Positions 15,771 through 16,424 of a stretch of DNA of 16,424 nucleotides are shown in pieces (position 1 is the stretch's first letter; every line of letters begins with the position of its first letter). The translations under genes were made by a program, and so were the position numbers. Origin of the DNA: CAZADH01 sp964483805 (GTDB lineage Bacteria > Muiribacteriota > Ozemobacteria > Ozemobacterales > Ozemobacteraceae); contig CAZADH010000129.1 of the NCBI GenBank assembly GCA_964483805.1, positions 1 to 16,424 on the forward strand, written 5' to 3'. The notes under the pieces were generated by a model that was given only the letters and a program-made list of their open reading frames with translations, searched no databases and was not told the origin of the DNA.

Positions 15771-15801
15771 ATTCTATGCAGCGAGACCCGGGGGGTGTCA
15801 A
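15771..15801 (-). promoter_or_regulatory. Candidate sigma-70 promoter for cutA
   Basis: On the minus strand a consensus TTGACA (15796-15801) is followed by TAGAAT (15771-15776) with 19-nt spacing, or CATAGA (15773-15778) with 17-nt spacing. It lies about 30 nt upstream of the GTG start. The -35 is perfect; the -10/spacing is suboptimal. Confidence 0.45.
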
Positions 15802-15824
15802 ATTTCCGAATCACACCAGCGCGG

Positions 15825-15853
15825 TTGCCATTGCCGAGTGGTTGCCGTACAGT
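15825..15853 (+). promoter_or_regulatory. Candidate promoter for the plus-strand MBL gene
   Basis: TTGCCA (15825-15830), 17-nt spacer and TACAGT (15848-15853), about 55 nt before ATG 15909. A hairpin, CGCGGC with GCCGCG (15863-15868 and 15876-15881, 7-nt loop), would sit in the leader. The matches are 5/6 and 4/6, so moderate. Confidence 0.4.
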
Positions 15854-15908
15854 GGCAGCGGACGCGGCGGCGTGTGCCGCGGGATTCACACCAAGTGGAG
15901 GTCGGGAT

Positions 15909-16424
15909 ATGCTGTGTCAGCAGATTCAGGTCGGTTCGGGGGCCAATTTCGTTTATCTGATCGCCGCCGCCGAGGGCGGTGCAGGGATCCTCGTCGATCC
16001 GGCGTACGACCTCGATACGCTGATGACCGAAGTGAAAAAGCACCGCATCGATGTGAAATATATTGTATTGACACATCACCATGGCGATCACGTCAACGCC
16101 GCCGCCGCCGCGCGAACCAAGACCGGCGCGAAGGTCGTCGCCCACCCCGGCACCGGCCGTCTGCTTGGCGGCGGGTTGGCGCTCGATGCCGAGTTGGCTG
16201 ATGGTCAGGTGCTCGAACTGGGTCCCGGCGGTCGCGTCGAGGTCCTGCACACGCCTGGCCATGCACCCGGGTCGGTCTGCCTGCTGGTTGGCGACCGCTG
16301 GTTGATTACCGGCGACACTTTGTTTATCGGCGATTGCGGTCGTACCGATTTGTCGGGGGGTGACCCGCACCAGTTGTTTGCGAGTCTGCAGCGCCTCAAA
16401 ACGCTGCCCGATCACCTCGAAGTC
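15909..16424 (+). CDS. MBL-fold metallo-hydrolase (glyoxalase II / persulfide dioxygenase-like), N-terminal part
   Basis: The 172 residues seen run off the right edge without a stop. Metal-site residues: H56, H58, D60, H61 (THHHGDH), H118 (TPGHAPGS) and D136 (ITGDTL). The segment GDCGRTDLSGGDP (141-153) is typical of the glyoxalase II-like and ETHE1-type persulfide dioxygenase branch; the last histidine motif (expected PGH just after LPDHLEV) lies beyond the window. GGAGG about 8 nt upstream supports ATG 15909. It is divergent from cutA and unrelated in detail to the MBL protein at 1743-1147. Hydrolysis of a thioester or oxidation of a persulfide is possible; the sequence seen does not decide between them. 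Confidence 0.9.
   Translation, partial: MLCQQIQVGSGANFVYLIAAAEGGAGILVDPAYDLDTLMTEVKKHRIDVKYIVLTHHHGDHVNAAAAARTKTGAKVVAHPGTGRLLGGGLALDAELADGQVLELGPGGRVEVLHTPGHAPGSVCLLVGDRWLITGDTLFIGDCGRTDLSGGDPHQLFASLQRLKTLPDHLEV

Noticed and set aside
15743..15889. N-terminal extension of cutA to 15889
   Set aside because: It would cover the promoter elements and exceeds the family length, while GTG 15742 has a well-placed GGAGG.
1..16424. tRNA/rRNA genes, CRISPR arrays, insertion sequences, prophage genes
   Set aside because: No tRNA-like cloverleaf, spacer-repeat array, transposase or phage protein was found on either strand.

Overview
The window is a GC-rich bacterial chromosome segment in which almost everything is transcribed from the minus strand. 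It contains a chemosensory gene cluster, a very large hybrid histidine kinase interrupted by a short run of unknown bases, and a housekeeping block (UvrD-type helicase, a small membrane protein, an exported phosphodiesterase, CutA). One divergent plus-strand metallo-hydrolase runs off the right edge. The organism looks like an environmental Gram-negative-type bacterium from a draft assembly. The tandem-HAMP transducer, the PocR-type sensor and the 10-bp intergenic repeat suggest Planctomycetota or another environmental lineage, but the window holds no rRNA or marker that would settle this.

Reading in the direction of transcription (high to low coordinates): cutA (15742-15422), a phosphodiesterase with a Tat-like signal (15351-13684), a DUF5665-like membrane protein (13632-13123) and uvrD (13123-11084) form one co-oriented block. 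After a 242-bp intergenic region with a perfect 12-bp palindrome comes the hybrid kinase (10841-6902). It is followed by a single-domain response regulator (6849-6427), a soluble chemotaxis-type helical protein with a CheZ-like DxxxQ spacing (6406-5459), a STAS protein (5456-5046), CheY (5049-4684), CheA (4671-2506), a 151-bp gap holding a 10-bp tandem repeat, a truncated-type CheR (2354-1740), an MBL-fold hydrolase (1743-1147) and a transducer (1100 to the left edge).

The tight spacing from 6849 to 2506 and from 2354 to 1100 (ATGA, GTGA and 2-nt junctions) suggests that the chemosensory genes are co-expressed. Inferred flow: the membrane transducer signals to CheA, whose His44 feeds CheY. 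CheR methylates the transducer. The STAS and DxxxQ proteins probably modulate CheA/CheY signalling. The cytosolic hybrid kinase (PocR-PAS-GAF-PAS-PAS) is a second input that may feed the neighbouring response regulator. CheW, CheB and CheD are absent from the window and may lie beyond the left edge.

I do not see a clearly new system. The features most worth following up are the MBL protein inside the chemotaxis operon, the catalytic-domain-only CheR, the DxxxQ helical protein, the paired CxxC motifs in the PocR domain, and the repeat between cheA and cheR.
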